A stretch of 56,930 nt of DNA from an uncultured Dorea sp. (lineage in GTDB: Bacteria > Bacillota > Clostridia > Lachnospirales > Lachnospiraceae), in assembly GCA_948602995.1 (NCBI GenBank), contig CAPEBR010000023.1:1-56930 (forward strand), read 5' to 3'. Each line of letters opens with the position of its first letter. Position 1 is the first letter of the stretch. Under the pieces are notes generated by a model. It saw only the letters and a program-made list of their open reading frames with translations. It made no database searches and was not told the origin of the DNA. Both the position numbers and the translations under genes were made by a program. Below, piece after piece: positions 9,615 to 19,398 of the stretch.

Positions 9615-12600
9615 TTATTTCGTCTTTGCCGATTTCACAGCTGACCATTTTCCGTAAACCGTTTTGGACTTTCCGGATACTTTGCCTGTATTATAAGCCT
9701 GTACGCGAACATAATATTTTTTCTTTGACTTCAGACCCTTTAATGTAATAGAAACAGCATTCTTTCCCTTCACAGTTCTGGTTACTGTACTTTTAGTAGG
9801 GAATTTCTTTTTCAGGGAATACTGGATCCGATATCCGGAAACCCCTTTTATTTTTTTCCACTTCACGGCAAGCTTTTTCTTCCCCTTTGCTGCAGCCTTC
9901 TTAATCGTTGCTCTTGCAGGCTTTTTGACTGTTTCAATCTTATTTTGTCCATTATTTCCAGAAGAAACAGGTGGTTTCGATACCCCGCCCGGATTCGGAT
10001 TCTCTCCTTCACCTGTACCTGAAGGCGGCTTTTGATCCGGTTCTTTACCAGGATCCTTCTTGTCTCCTTCCGGATCCTCTGGTTCCGGACTGTCTGCCGT
10101 CTCTTTTACCTTTACAAGGCAGGTGGCTTTAACCCCTGTACCGTCCGTTGCCGCACACCGGATGTAGGCAGTTCCGGCTCCTTCTGCCGTCACAGACCCA
10201 TACGCATCAACAGAGGCAACCCTGGTATTTGTAGAATACCATTCCAATTCACTGTTTGTCACAAGCTCCGGGAAGATCGAGGCCTCCAGCTCTGCTGTCT
10301 CGCCCTTCACAAGAACAACCCTGCTCTGATTTAAGGTAATAGAATCAATCATGCAGATCACCGATACCTTACAGACTGCCTGGTATGCGCCGTCATTCGT
10401 CTCTGCCGTAATCACTGCTGTACCTGCCCCCTGTCCGGTCACAAGTCCCGAAGCGTCAACCTTTGCAATCCTTTCATCACTGCTGGTATAGGAAACTCCC
10501 TGTATCGTCGCATCCTCCGGCAGTACCTGTGCATGAAGCTGGATCGTTTTAGAAACGCTGTTCAGCTCAGCCTCTGTCTCTTCAAGCTCAATTCCTGTCA
10601 CCGGCACATCTGCATCAATAACTGTAACCACACATTCCTTTATAATATCTCCTGCTATCGCCCGGATAACCGCATTTCCCTCGCGTATCGTTTTCACGAG
10701 TCCCTTCTGATTTACTGATACCACAGATTCATCCGTAGAAGACCAGGTGATACTGCCATTTGCATTCGACGGCATCACTTCTGCCTTCAACTGGTAAGTA
10801 CCATTCGCGGACATCAGCAGCTTTGTCTGGTTCAAATTAAAATCCGTAATCGGAATATCCGGATTCACAACCACAAAGCAATAGCCACGGATCTTATCAT
10901 TTCCTCTTGATTTTGCAGTAATGCGGACAGAGCCATTACCAACAGGAGTCACAAGTCCCGCCTGATCAACCCTGGCCACTCTCTCATCCGCCGATACCCA
11001 TATGACATCCTCTTTTGCAGTGGACGGCGTACATACTGCCGACAATTGCTTTGTCTCTGTAAATGATTTAAATACAACCGATGTAGGGCTAATTGCAATT
11101 TTACTTAGGAAATCACCAACCGTCACTTTACAGGACTGGGATATGCTTCCCATTGTGGCTGTCACAGTTGTGGTTCCCTGAGATACCGGGGATATCTTTA
11201 CCACTGCCGGATCTGTGGCATCCTGTGTGATTCTGGCAATCTCCTCATCCGCACATTCCCAGAGAATGGCATCCATCGCATCTGCCGGCAAAAATTCTGC
11301 CATAATATATGCATCCCTTGTCTCCATGCTGATATTTAGGGAATCTGTGGATAGCCTTAGTGATTCTGCGGTTGTCCCAGTCTTAAACACATATCCTTTT
11401 TCCTCTGCATAAGCTTCTGCAGTCGAATTCTTTGCCCCCGTTACAGTAAGCGCTCCGGCCTCATGATTAAAGGCATCATTACTAATGGAAAGCACGCTTC
11501 CTGGAATCGTCACTTCCGTAAGAGACGCCGTATCCGCAAAGGCACAGCTTTCAATTGAAGTGACGTGATTGCCAATCACTGCAGTTTCAATCCCTGAGCC
11601 ATAGAAGCAATGCCTGGGAATCACTCTGATCTCACTGGGAAGTTCCAGCCTTTTTAATGCAGAACAATTGTAAAACGCATATCTTCCAACTGTATCCGTA
11701 TCCTCTCCAAATTCAATTCCTTCCAGATTCCCACAGCCATAAAACGCATAGTCCCCAATCGAATAGAGCCTTTTTAGGAACGGAATCTTCTTTAGGGCGC
11801 TGCAGTTATAAAATGCATATGCACTGATTTCCGAGATGGTGTCCGGCATGGACACACTTTCCAGCCCCGTACAGCCGGCAAAAAGCCCCGGCGCCACTGA
11901 GTGTGCCCGTGACGCAAGCTTTGCGGTCTTTAAATTCACACAGCCGGTAAAAGGACCTTTCTCACTGGCAGACCCATTTTCAAGTTCCTTTGGAATCTCG
12001 ACAGATGTAATCTGTGTACAGTTTCCAAAAGCACCAGACTGTAATGAAGTAAGCCCTTCTCCCAGATCAAGGATCGTAATTCCTTCGTCTCCATAAAATG
12101 CATTGCTTCCGATACTCTTAACCGTATCTGGCATAATCACCTGCTTAATTAGCACACATTCTTTGAACGCATCGCTTCCGACTGACTCAAGCATCGTCTG
12201 AGAAAAATCACCTGTCAGGAGACTTTCGCACTGATAAAATGCATTATTTCCGATTTTTTTCAATGAATCTGGATATTCCACCTCTCTAAGCGCACTACAG
12301 TTGGAGAACGCATAGTTTTCAACATCTGTAACATTCCCCAGCTTCACCTTTTCCAGCCCCCTGCATTCCTGAAAAGCACCATAGGCAATGGCTGTAACAC
12401 CTGGCGGAATTTCAACTGACCGGAGCTTTACGCATCCAAAGAATGCAGAAGATCCTATCGTTTCCAGATGTTTAGGCAATGCACTGATCTCCATGGCTGC
12501 ACAATTGTGAAATGCAGAAGATCCTATCTTTATAACACTGTCAGGTAAATTATTTGCGGCAAACTCTGTACATCCCATGAACGCATAATTCCCAATCCTG

Positions 12601-15600
12601 GTCAGACCTTCCGGAAATTCCATTTTCTGGAGGGATATACAGTTCTGGAATGCAGCGTCTCTGATTTCGGTCACTTCCGGCGCTTCCTGGTCCGGTCCCT
12701 TCTCATATACTACTTCCTTAAGCGAGGCAAGCCCGTTACAGATGCTTTCCGGCACTATTTTAACTCCGTAGCCGAACGTCATCTTTGCAAGACCCTTGCA
12801 TCCATAAAATGGATTATCTGAAATGGCTTTTAGATTCACGGGAATACGGATTTCTGTAATCAGTTCATCATTCCGGAAAGCATAACGCCCTAATTCTGTC
12901 AGACTATCTGGCAGAACTGCAGAAGCAATCTTCTTACAGTCTGCAAATGCGTAATTTCCGATCTTCGTCATCCCTTCCGGAAATCTCACAGATGACATCT
13001 CCATACAGCCCTGAAACGCAGAATCACCAATAACTGTAAGGCTCTTTGGCAAAGTAATTGCTGTAAAGCCTGTACAACCGCTGAATGCACTGTTCCCAAT
13101 CCTTTCCAGCCCGTCAGGAAGCTCCACTTTATGAAGTGACGTACAGTTCTGGAATGCATTATTTCCGATTTCCACAAGCTTCGGAGTTTCCCCTCCTGTC
13201 CCTTTCTCATATACCACTTCCTTTAGAGCCGTCAGATTCGCACAGACATTATTCGGCACCCTTTCAAGACCCGCTCCAAATATAATCTTCTCCAACCCAT
13301 TACAGCCATAAAACGGATTATTGGAAATGGTTGTCAGGCCGGACGGAATCCTCACTTCCTTAATCAGCTCATCATTCTGAAAAGCACAGCTTCCCAATTC
13401 TGTCAGACTTTCAGGCAGCGTCACCCCTGCAATCTTTTTACAATTCGAAAATGCATAACTTCCGATTTTGGTAATTCCAAAGGGCAGGACAATTCCCTCA
13501 AGCTCAGTACAGCCTTCATAGGCATAAGAGCCCAGTTCTGTCACCTTTTCGGGTATCACAGTATCAGTAAGGCCTGTACAGCCTCTGAAAGCATAGTTGC
13601 CGATACTGGTCACCTTAGGAGCTTCTCCCGACGGTCCCCTCTCATAGACCACTTCTTTAAGGGCAGTCAGATTGGTACATACATTTGCCGGCACGGTTTC
13701 CAGGCCATAACCGAACGTAATCTTTGCAAGTGCCTTACAGCCGGAAAATAGACTGCCCGAAATAGCTGTCAGCCCTGACGGAATCCGAATCTCTTTCATC
13801 AGTTCATCGTTCTGGAATACATTGCTTCCTAAGGTAGTCAGACTGTCCGGCAGTGTTACTGCAGTTAAATTTTTACAATTAGCAAAAGCATTATTTCCTA
13901 TTTTTGTAAGACCAAAAGGCAGCTGAATGTCTGCAAGACTCTTACAGCCGTCAAATGCATAGTTCCCGATACTGGTCAGCCCATCCGGCAGTTCAATTTT
14001 TTCTAGTGAACTGCAATTCTGGAATGAATTATTTCCAATCCCTGTTACTTCAGGAGCCTCTCCTGCCGTTCCCTTTTCATACACTACTTCCTTTAAAGCC
14101 GTCAGGTTGGCGCAAATATTAGACGGCACATTTTCTAATCCATAACCGAATGTAATCTTCGATATTCCTGTACATCCATAAAACGGATTGCTGGATACAG
14201 ATGCCAGACTTGCCGGGATCCGTACATCCTTAATAGACTCGTCATTCTGGAACACATTACCGCCCAAGGTAGTCAGACTGTCCGGCAGTTCCACCTTTGC
14301 AATCATTTTACAATTGGCAAAAGCATTATTTCCGATTTTGGTAAGACCGGTGGGCAACGAAAGACTGGTGAGGCCAGTGCAGCTATTATACGCAGAATTC
14401 CCCAACACGTTCACGCTCTCCGGTATCAAGGCATCCATAAGACCTGTGCAGCCATAAAATGCGGAATCTCCAATAGTTTCTACCATCACCTTTCCATCTG
14501 TACCCTTTTCATACTCTACTGTTGTAAGACCGTTAAGCCCATAGCATGCATTTGCAGGAACTACTGTCATTCCTGCTTCGAATGTCACTTTTGTGATTCC
14601 GGTACAGCCGCTGAATGAATTTGATGCAACAGATACAACTTTAGAGGGATAGGATATCTCTTTCAGCTTTATATCTGACGAAAACGCATATCTGCTGATT
14701 GTTGTCAGTTCCTTCGGAAGCTTAATGCTTATAAGCTCTGTACAGTTTTGAAACGCATTCGTACCAATCGTTTTAATCTTGTCTGGAAGCCTGATATCTG
14801 TGAGACTTTTGCAGCCGGCAAATGCATAATTTGCAATACTGGCCAGTCCATCTGGCAGTTCGATCTTTTTCAGTATACTACAATTTTGGAATGCATTGTT
14901 TCCAATTTTGACAAGTCCGGATGGTAATGTAATCTCTGTAAGATTCGTACAATCGTAATACACATAAGTCCCCAGTTCGGTCACAGTCTCTGGTATGGAA
15001 ACACTGGTAAGACTTTTACAGCCTCTAAATGCAGAATTCCCGATGCTTTCTACTGCCACTTTTCCGTTTGCATCCTTTTGATACTCTACTGTTGTAAGCC
15101 CCATAAGACCATAACATGCGTTTGCAGGCACTGCTGTCATTCCTGCACTGAATGTTACCTTCGTAATTCCGTTACAACTGCTAAATGAGTTTGATGCAAC
15201 GGTTACTACCTTAGACGGGTAGGTGATCTCTTTCAGATTTGCATCTGAGGCAAATGCATAATCGTCAATCTTTGTCAGTTCTTCTGGTAATTTTACCATG
15301 GTAAGCCCTGTACAATTTTGGAATGCATATCTTTCGATCGTTGTGATCTTATCCGGAAGCTGGATATCCGTCAGACCTTCACAGCCATAAAATGTATATC
15401 TTCCGATTTTTGTCAATTCTTCCGAAAGCTTAACTGATACAAGAGTTTTACAATTCTGGAACGCATAATCTCCTACACTCTTCACACTGTCTGGAATAGA
15501 CACTGTCTTAAGATTTGTACAGTTGTAGAACGCATTATTTCCGATACCCTCCACATTATCAGGAAGAGATACTGTCTCCAGGTTTGTACAGTTGTAGAAC

Positions 15601-15998
15601 GCATTATTCCCGATATTCTTCACACTGCCTGGAATGGATACTGTCTCCAGGTTTGTGCATCCATAGAAAGCATAATTACAAATATCTTCTGCCCCGGACT
15701 CAATCGTTACTGACGTAATGGATTGTACACTCGGATACCAGGGGACATTCCGATAACTGCTGCAGCTTCCCATGCTCCCTGTCCCCTTAATCTCCAAAAC
15801 CCCGTTTTCTGACAAAGTCCATGTCAGATCTCCCACTGTATTGACAGTCTTCTCCTCTACTGTCCGCGGGCTTCTTTCTCTTACAGATATTTCTGCCGCA
15901 TGTGCAGAAAGCCCGTGTGTCTGGACATGCCATGAAAATATACATGCCATACCCATACAGCATGCTGCTGCCAGCATACTCTTCTTTAAGTTTCTCAT
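9615..15998 (-). CDS. Giant secreted LRR_5 (BspA-like) surface protein with five Ig-like domains and a C-terminal Fn3
   Basis: A 2127-residue exported protein. The signal peptide covers about 1-36 (ends SAHAA-E). About 50 tandem LRR_5 repeats, each about 23 residues and of type IGxxAFxxCxxLxxIxLP, fill residues 70-1510. They are grouped into longer blocks marked by KEVVYEKG or TTVEYEKG, each about 430-570 nt. Five Big_2 Ig-like domains (about 1535-1965) follow, then a Pro/Gly/Asp-rich linker and a lysine-rich fibronectin type III domain (about 2030-2127). No LPXTG motif or SLH domain is seen. BspA-like proteins are known surface binders of host and bacterial ligands; a role here is inferred. 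The repeats are so similar in DNA that copy number may vary between strains. Confidence 0.85.
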   Translation of the reverse strand: MRNLKKSMLAAACCMGMACIFSWHVQTHGLSAHAAEISVRERSPRTVEEKTVNTVGDLTWTLSENGVLEIKGTGSMGSCSSYRNVPWYPSVQSITSVTIESGAEDICNYAFYGCTNLETVSIPGSVKNIGNNAFYNCTNLETVSLPDNVEGIGNNAFYNCTNLKTVSIPDSVKSVGDYAFQNCKTLVSVKLSEELTKIGRYTFYGCEGLTDIQLPDKITTIERYAFQNCTGLTMVKLPEELTKIDDYAFASDANLKEITYPSKVVTVASNSFSSCNGITKVTFSAGMTAVPANACYGLMGLTTVEYQKDANGKVAVESIGNSAFRGCKSLTSVSIPETVTELGTYVYYDCTNLTEITLPSGLVKIGNNAFQNCSILKKIELPDGLASIANYAFAGCKSLTDIRLPDKIKTIGTNAFQNCTELISIKLPKELTTISRYAFSSDIKLKEISYPSKVVSVASNSFSGCTGITKVTFEAGMTVVPANACYGLNGLTTVEYEKGTDGKVMVETIGDSAFYGCTGLMDALIPESVNVLGNSAYNSCTGLTSLSLPTGLTKIGNNAFANCKMIAKVELPDSLTTLGGNVFQNDESIKDVRIPASLASVSSNPFYGCTGISKITFGYGLENVPSNICANLTALKEVVYEKGTAGEAPEVTGIGNNSFQNCSSLEKIELPDGLTSIGNYAFDGCKSLADIQLPFGLTKIGNNAFANCKNLTAVTLPDSLTTLGSNVFQNDELMKEIRIPSGLTAISGSLFSGCKALAKITFGYGLETVPANVCTNLTALKEVVYERGPSGEAPKVTSIGNYAFRGCTGLTDTVIPEKVTELGSYAYEGCTELEGIVLPFGITKIGSYAFSNCKKIAGVTLPESLTELGSCAFQNDELIKEVRIPSGLTTISNNPFYGCNGLEKIIFGAGLERVPNNVCANLTALKEVVYEKGTGGETPKLVEIGNNAFQNCTSLHKVELPDGLERIGNSAFSGCTGFTAITLPKSLTVIGDSAFQGCMEMSSVRFPEGMTKIGNYAFADCKKIASAVLPDSLTELGRYAFRNDELITEIRIPVNLKAISDNPFYGCKGLAKMTFGYGVKIVPESICNGLASLKEVVYEKGPDQEAPEVTEIRDAAFQNCISLQKMEFPEGLTRIGNYAFMGCTEFAANNLPDSVIKIGSSAFHNCAAMEISALPKHLETIGSSAFFGCVKLRSVEIPPGVTAIAYGAFQECRGLEKVKLGNVTDVENYAFSNCSALREVEYPDSLKKIGNNAFYQCESLLTGDFSQTMLESVGSDAFKECVLIKQVIMPDTVKSIGSNAFYGDEGITILDLGEGLTSLQSGAFGNCTQITSVEIPKELENGSASEKGPFTGCVNLKTAKLASRAHSVAPGLFAGCTGLESVSMPDTISEISAYAFYNCSALKKIPFLKRLYSIGDYAFYGCGNLEGIEFGEDTDTVGRYAFYNCSALKRLELPSEIRVIPRHCFYGSGIETAVIGNHVTSIESCAFADTASLTEVTIPGSVLSISNDAFNHEAGALTVTGAKNSTAEAYAEEKGYVFKTGTTAESLRLSTDSLNISMETRDAYIMAEFLPADAMDAILWECADEEIARITQDATDPAVVKISPVSQGTTTVTATMGSISQSCKVTVGDFLSKIAISPTSVVFKSFTETKQLSAVCTPSTAKEDVIWVSADERVARVDQAGLVTPVGNGSVRITAKSRGNDKIRGYCFVVVNPDIPITDFNLNQTKLLMSANGTYQLKAEVMPSNANGSITWSSTDESVVSVNQKGLVKTIREGNAVIRAIAGDIIKECVVTVIDADVPVTGIELEETEAELNSVSKTIQLHAQVLPEDATIQGVSYTSSDERIAKVDASGLVTGQGAGTAVITAETNDGAYQAVCKVSVICMIDSITLNQSRVVLVKGETAELEASIFPELVTNSELEWYSTNTRVASVDAYGSVTAEGAGTAYIRCAATDGTGVKATCLVKVKETADSPEPEDPEGDKKDPGKEPDQKPPSGTGEGENPNPGGVSKPPVSSGNNGQNKIETVKKPARATIKKAAAKGKKKLAVKWKKIKGVSGYRIQYSLKKKFPTKSTVTRTVKGKNAVSITLKGLKSKKKYYVRVQAYNTGKVSGKSKTVYGKWSAVKSAKTK

Positions 15999-16144
15999 TT
16001 CTTACCCTCCACTCTCTTCCATAATTCCCGTCTCATATCCGTAAATTATACTGCGCGCAGCCACATAGGGAAACATGCCACTTTGCGGCTACGGCTAGTG
16101 TGATACTCATGGCAGATTTCATCAGCCGTGAGTGTAATCTAATC

Positions 16145-16169
16145 AATCAGCACAGTAAATGTGCTGATT
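16145..16169. terminator. Perfect 10-bp hairpin downstream of the small membrane protein gene
   Basis: AATCAGCACA and TGTGCTGATT pair with a 5-nt loop. It lies about 25 nt after the stop of the 189-residue gene. On the plus strand the stem is followed by TTTC. On the minus strand, which is the transcribed one, only a mixed AT stretch follows, so terminator strength is uncertain. Confidence 0.4.
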
Positions 16170-16193
16170 TTTCTGAACGATTATTGCTTTCTA

Positions 16194-16763
16194 TCAGTTA
16201 TCCTTTACAACAAGTAGATAAATCCTGTCTATCAGGACGAAGCGATATTTCCCTCCAGGTATTAATTTGTCATAAAAAAAATCTTTCTGACTCTTTCCAA
16301 AGGAGATATATTTGACAGCTGTCCCATGTTTATAGCTGAAACGAAGTGAACGAATATGACTGTCGGAAGCATTGTTTCCAAGCTTATGATCTGTCTCTCT
16401 TTCAAAGACAAAAACGACTGAAGATAACCTTACAGTATCCGGCTGCTCTGAAAGGCTGATTATCACCCTTTTTTCTGATCTGGCAAAGCGGCAGAAAGAT
16501 GCGGCAAGCACCATAACAAAAAGAACAAATACCGCAAGCATCACCGGGTATCCCGTTTCCAGAATCTCTATAGGGTTAAAGCTATTCGTAATAACACCGA
16601 ATAATATGTATAGCGCAGTTTCAATACAAATAAGATACATGATCTGAAAACAGATACTTTTGGTGACCGAAGCTCTTGCATATTTAAGACAGGAATTAAC
16701 AGAACTCCGGGTATTCGCCAGTATCGGCATATCACAAAACCGGAACAAATCATCTGGTGTCAT
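16194..16763 (-). CDS. Small membrane protein of unknown function; start probably frameshifted
   Basis: The 189-residue product has two hydrophobic segments (about 38-62 and 70-93) followed by a soluble, beta-rich C-terminal half. I do not recognise the family with confidence; the layout resembles YcxB-like proteins. The start is odd: the good ribosome site (GGAGGGAGT) is followed by an ATG at 16774 that opens a four-codon ORF, M-R-K-R-stop, whose TGA overlaps the ATG used here (ATGA). If the run of five A at 16765-16769 had six, the two frames would join. Either this is translational coupling or a one-base deletion has split the gene. Confidence 0.6.
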   Translation of the reverse strand: MTPDDLFRFCDMPILANTRSSVNSCLKYARASVTKSICFQIMYLICIETALYILFGVITNSFNPIEILETGYPVMLAVFVLFVMVLAASFCRFARSEKRVIISLSEQPDTVRLSSVVFVFERETDHKLGNNASDSHIRSLRFSYKHGTAVKYISFGKSQKDFFYDKLIPGGKYRFVLIDRIYLLVVKDN

Positions 16764-16902
16764 CTTTTTCTCATACTCCCTCCTGTTCTGTATATTAAAT
16801 GATAAAATATGGTTAATTCTTCCAAACTATATATAGTATACTCTTATATTCAGAAAATAGCAATTATTTGCCGCAAATTTCTCATTATATATTACGTTTC
16901 AT

Positions 16903-16929
16903 AGTACTGTTCACTCCGTGACCAGTAAC
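16903..16929. repeat. Repeat family A, solo terminal hairpin
   Basis: The sequence GTACTGTTCACTCCGTGACC then AGTAAC is the same end-palindrome that begins copy 1 at 2332 and ends copy 3 at 33786. The internal part of the repeat is missing. Confidence 0.55.
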
Positions 16930-16957
16930 GATTCATATTCTAAAGGCTTTACGGCTC

Positions 16958-16990
16958 ATGGGGGCTGTGAATCCAATACACAGCCCCCAT
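16958..16990. terminator. Strong 12-bp hairpin after the P-loop ATPase gene
   Basis: ATGGGGGCTGTG pairs perfectly with CACAGCCCCCAT across a 9-nt loop. It begins 12 nt after the ATPase stop codon on the minus strand. No U-tract follows, so it may protect the 3' end of the mRNA or be a degenerate terminator rather than an efficient intrinsic one. Confidence 0.5.
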
Positions 16991-17001
16991 CATCTGCAAT
17001 T

Positions 17002-18186
17002 TCAGTGTTCCATACACCATGCCTTGTATTCAGCAAGTCTCTGAATAAACCCTCTAAATTCCGGAACGGTAAAGTCAAGCTCCTTATACCGCACAGGGTA
17101 GATAATTCCTTTACTAATCAGCTGGGCTCTGGTGGTAGAGATGGAACTAACATTTTTGTGAAGTTTTTTTGCAATATTTGAAATCGTACACGGAAGCTCT
17201 CCGCATTTTACCATGGCAAATACAAATTTCTTATCACTGTCAGCGCATCTTTCATATCTCACTTTAAAAAATCCAACATCCAGTGTCTCAAAAAACTCTT
17301 CCACACCCTGCTCCACATGGCGGCTCTCAATCACCTCTTCATCCACATTTTTATATACCACCTGGCAAAGCTGCTGTATAAAAAACGGATATCCCTTTGT
17401 AACTGAAAGAATTCTTTCGATTGCATTGTTTGTATAGGTGATTCCGAATTTTTTTGCCGGAATCTCAATCGCACTTCTAGACTGTTCATCCGTCAAAGAG
17501 CCTATTTCCTTATATAGAAATAATCTCTCAGAGTAAGACTTTTCCCCTGAAAGCATCTTATAGATCTTGGGCAGCCCGGCGCCCGCTACCATAACCGGAT
17601 ATCCCAGCTGGTTCGTACGATGCAGGGCGGCAATCAGGGCGCCCAGGTCTTTTGATTTCATATATTGGATCTCGTCAATGAAAAAGCAAACAGGAATTCC
17701 TGATTTATATGCCGTTTCTCCGATTGATGTAAACACATCTGTCAGGCTCTGGGTCAGATTCACAGACTGATACAATTCCTTTTCCTGTACAGACAGGGAA
17801 AATGTGCTATCATTGGGGTCAAAGGAGACAACCAACGCTTTGATTGCATCTAACGGCTTCTGTATCAGATTTTTAAACTTTTCTTTTGCACTTACCTGTC
17901 TCAGAAATGCCTGCCCACAGGCAGCGATCTGCGAAATAAAATCATTCCGCTCCTCTACCTCTATATGCCTGCAGAATATCTCTTTTTCTTCCGCAAGCTT
18001 CTGCAGCCGGTTAATCAGAACTGTTTTTCCGACGCCTCTTAACCCGCTGAAAATAATAGACGGCGTTGGTATATTTAACGTAAGTGCTTCAAACATCTGC
18101 TCTACATTCTGAATATCTTCATCTCTGCCCGCCAGATAGACCGGCATCAGCCCTGCACCTGGCCTGTAAGGATTCATTTTAAACAC
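17002..18186 (-). CDS. AAA/STAND-like ATPase with C-terminal winged helix (unknown function)
   Basis: A 394-residue P-loop protein of the ATPase_2/Orc1-like type. Walker A is FSGLRGVGKT (Lys about 54), Walker B is CFFIDEIQ (about 170), and an arginine/sensor region follows. The last 75 residues look like a winged helix-turn-helix (ISNIAKKLHKNVSSISTTRA) that could bind DNA. Such proteins are common in gut Firmicutes and usually have no assigned role. The GTG at 18186 is chosen because GGAGGTGA lies 8 nt upstream; the downstream ATG at 18177 (MNPYRPG) is the usual family start but sits 17 nt from that site. It follows the cysteine synthase gene after 134 bp, and a strong hairpin lies downstream. 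Confidence 0.75.
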   Translation of the reverse strand: MFKMNPYRPGAGLMPVYLAGRDEDIQNVEQMFEALTLNIPTPSIIFSGLRGVGKTVLINRLQKLAEEKEIFCRHIEVEERNDFISQIAACGQAFLRQVSAKEKFKNLIQKPLDAIKALVVSFDPNDSTFSLSVQEKELYQSVNLTQSLTDVFTSIGETAYKSGIPVCFFIDEIQYMKSKDLGALIAALHRTNQLGYPVMVAGAGLPKIYKMLSGEKSYSERLFLYKEIGSLTDEQSRSAIEIPAKKFGITYTNNAIERILSVTKGYPFFIQQLCQVVYKNVDEEVIESRHVEQGVEEFFETLDVGFFKVRYERCADSDKKFVFAMVKCGELPCTISNIAKKLHKNVSSISTTRAQLISKGIIYPVRYKELDFTVPEFRGFIQRLAEYKAWCMEH

Positions 18187-18320
18187 AGGCATCACCTCCA
18201 CCCATATTATTACACACTTTGACGCGCAATACAACTCATTAGCGGTGATAGCCGTGCAAAAAAATCCTATAACTAATGCTCCTACTACCAACTTTGGATG
18301 AATCAGCCCGCTTACTCTAA

Positions 18321-19250
18321 TCACCCTTCAAATAAAGGCGTGGAAAAATATCTCTCTGCCGTATCTGGAAGCACCGTAACCACAGTCTTTCCCTCTCCCA
18401 GCTTTTCCGCCATCTTAAGGGCGGCCGCTACATTCGTCCCGCTGGAAATTCCGCACATAATGCCTTCCATGGAGGCAAGGTTTTTTGCCGTCTGGATTGC
18501 CTCCTCATCCGATACAATATAAATGTCTTCATAGATATTCCGATTGAGAATCTTCGGTATGACACCGTCTCCGATCCCCATCTGCATATGTGTCCCGATC
18601 GTGCCACCTGCCAGTATCGCCGCATTTTCCGGCTCCACCGCCCAGATTAGTATATCAGGATTCTGCGCTTTTAGTACTTCGCCAATTCCCGTAATCGTGC
18701 CCCCGGTTCCGATTCCAGAACAGAAGCCGTCAATTGGTCTTGCCATCTGCTCTAAAATCTCCAGGCCCGTATGGTGCTTATGTGCTTTTGTATTATTGGG
18801 ATTCTCAAACTGCTGGGGAACAAATACATTCGGGTTCTCCGCAGCCATTGACAGTGCTGTCTGGAGACATTTTTCAATACATTCCCCTATGTTCCCTGCA
18901 TCATGGATCAGCATCACCTGGGCGCCATAGTGATTCACCAGAAGTCTTCTTTCCTCGCTTACGGAATCTGGCATGATGATAATCGTCTTGTAGCCCCGGA
19001 CAGCTCCTACCAGGGCAAGACCGATTCCCTGGTTTCCACTGGTAGGTTCCACAATAATCGTATCCTTATTAATCAGGCCCTGCTGCTCTGCCGCAAGGAT
19101 CATATTGTATGCTGTTCTCGTCTTGATCGAACCTCCTGCATTCATTCCCTCGAATTTCACAAAGATATCTGCGTTCCCTGGATGATTCATTCTGTTCAGA
19201 CGAATCATGGGTGTATGTCCGATCGCTTCAAGTATATTTTGATAAACCAT
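18321..19250 (-). CDS. cysK: Cysteine synthase family PLP enzyme (O-acetylserine sulfhydrylase-like)
   Basis: A fold-type II PLP enzyme of 309 residues that would make cysteine from O-acetylserine and sulfide. The Schiff-base lysine is in GGSIKTR (K43), the substrate loop is TSGNQG, and the phosphate loop is GIGTGGTITG. The C-terminal GISSGTNVAAAL motif is intact. The TSGNQG form (rather than TSGNTG) is seen in some clostridial and cystathionine beta-synthase-related members, so the sulfur acceptor could differ. The start has GGAGGAA 8 nt upstream. No cysE or sulfate genes lie nearby. Confidence 0.85.
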   Translation of the reverse strand: MVYQNILEAIGHTPMIRLNRMNHPGNADIFVKFEGMNAGGSIKTRTAYNMILAAEQQGLINKDTIIVEPTSGNQGIGLALVGAVRGYKTIIIMPDSVSEERRLLVNHYGAQVMLIHDAGNIGECIEKCLQTALSMAAENPNVFVPQQFENPNNTKAHKHHTGLEILEQMARPIDGFCSGIGTGGTITGIGEVLKAQNPDILIWAVEPENAAILAGGTIGTHMQMGIGDGVIPKILNRNIYEDIYIVSDEEAIQTAKNLASMEGIMCGISSGTNVAAALKMAEKLGEGKTVVTVLPDTAERYFSTPLFEG

Positions 19251-19323
19251 AGCTGTTCCTCCTCTTTTTCTGTCTTGATACATGGTAATCAGTCAACTAT
19301 TCCCGGATACAGTAATTTTCGAT

Positions 19324-19398
19324 TAGGATTGGAGATGTGCAGCTGGCACAGATAGCGGGCGCAGAATTCACTGTTAATTACGCAATGCAGTACTAGTC
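19324..19398. repeat. Dispersed repeat family B, copy 1 (75 bp)
   Basis: Seventy-five bases beginning TAGGATTGGAGATGTGCAGC and ending GCAATGCAGTACTAGTC recur at 43778-43852 with a single visible difference (CTGTTAA against CTGCTAA). The end of the repeat overlaps the stop codon of the lipoprotein gene (TAG at 19393-19395). Confidence 0.8.

Noticed and set aside
9615..15998. Regularly spaced repeats that could look like a CRISPR array
   Set aside because: The repeats are in frame, about 69 nt long, and encode LRR_5 units; there are no unique spacers and no cas genes nearby.
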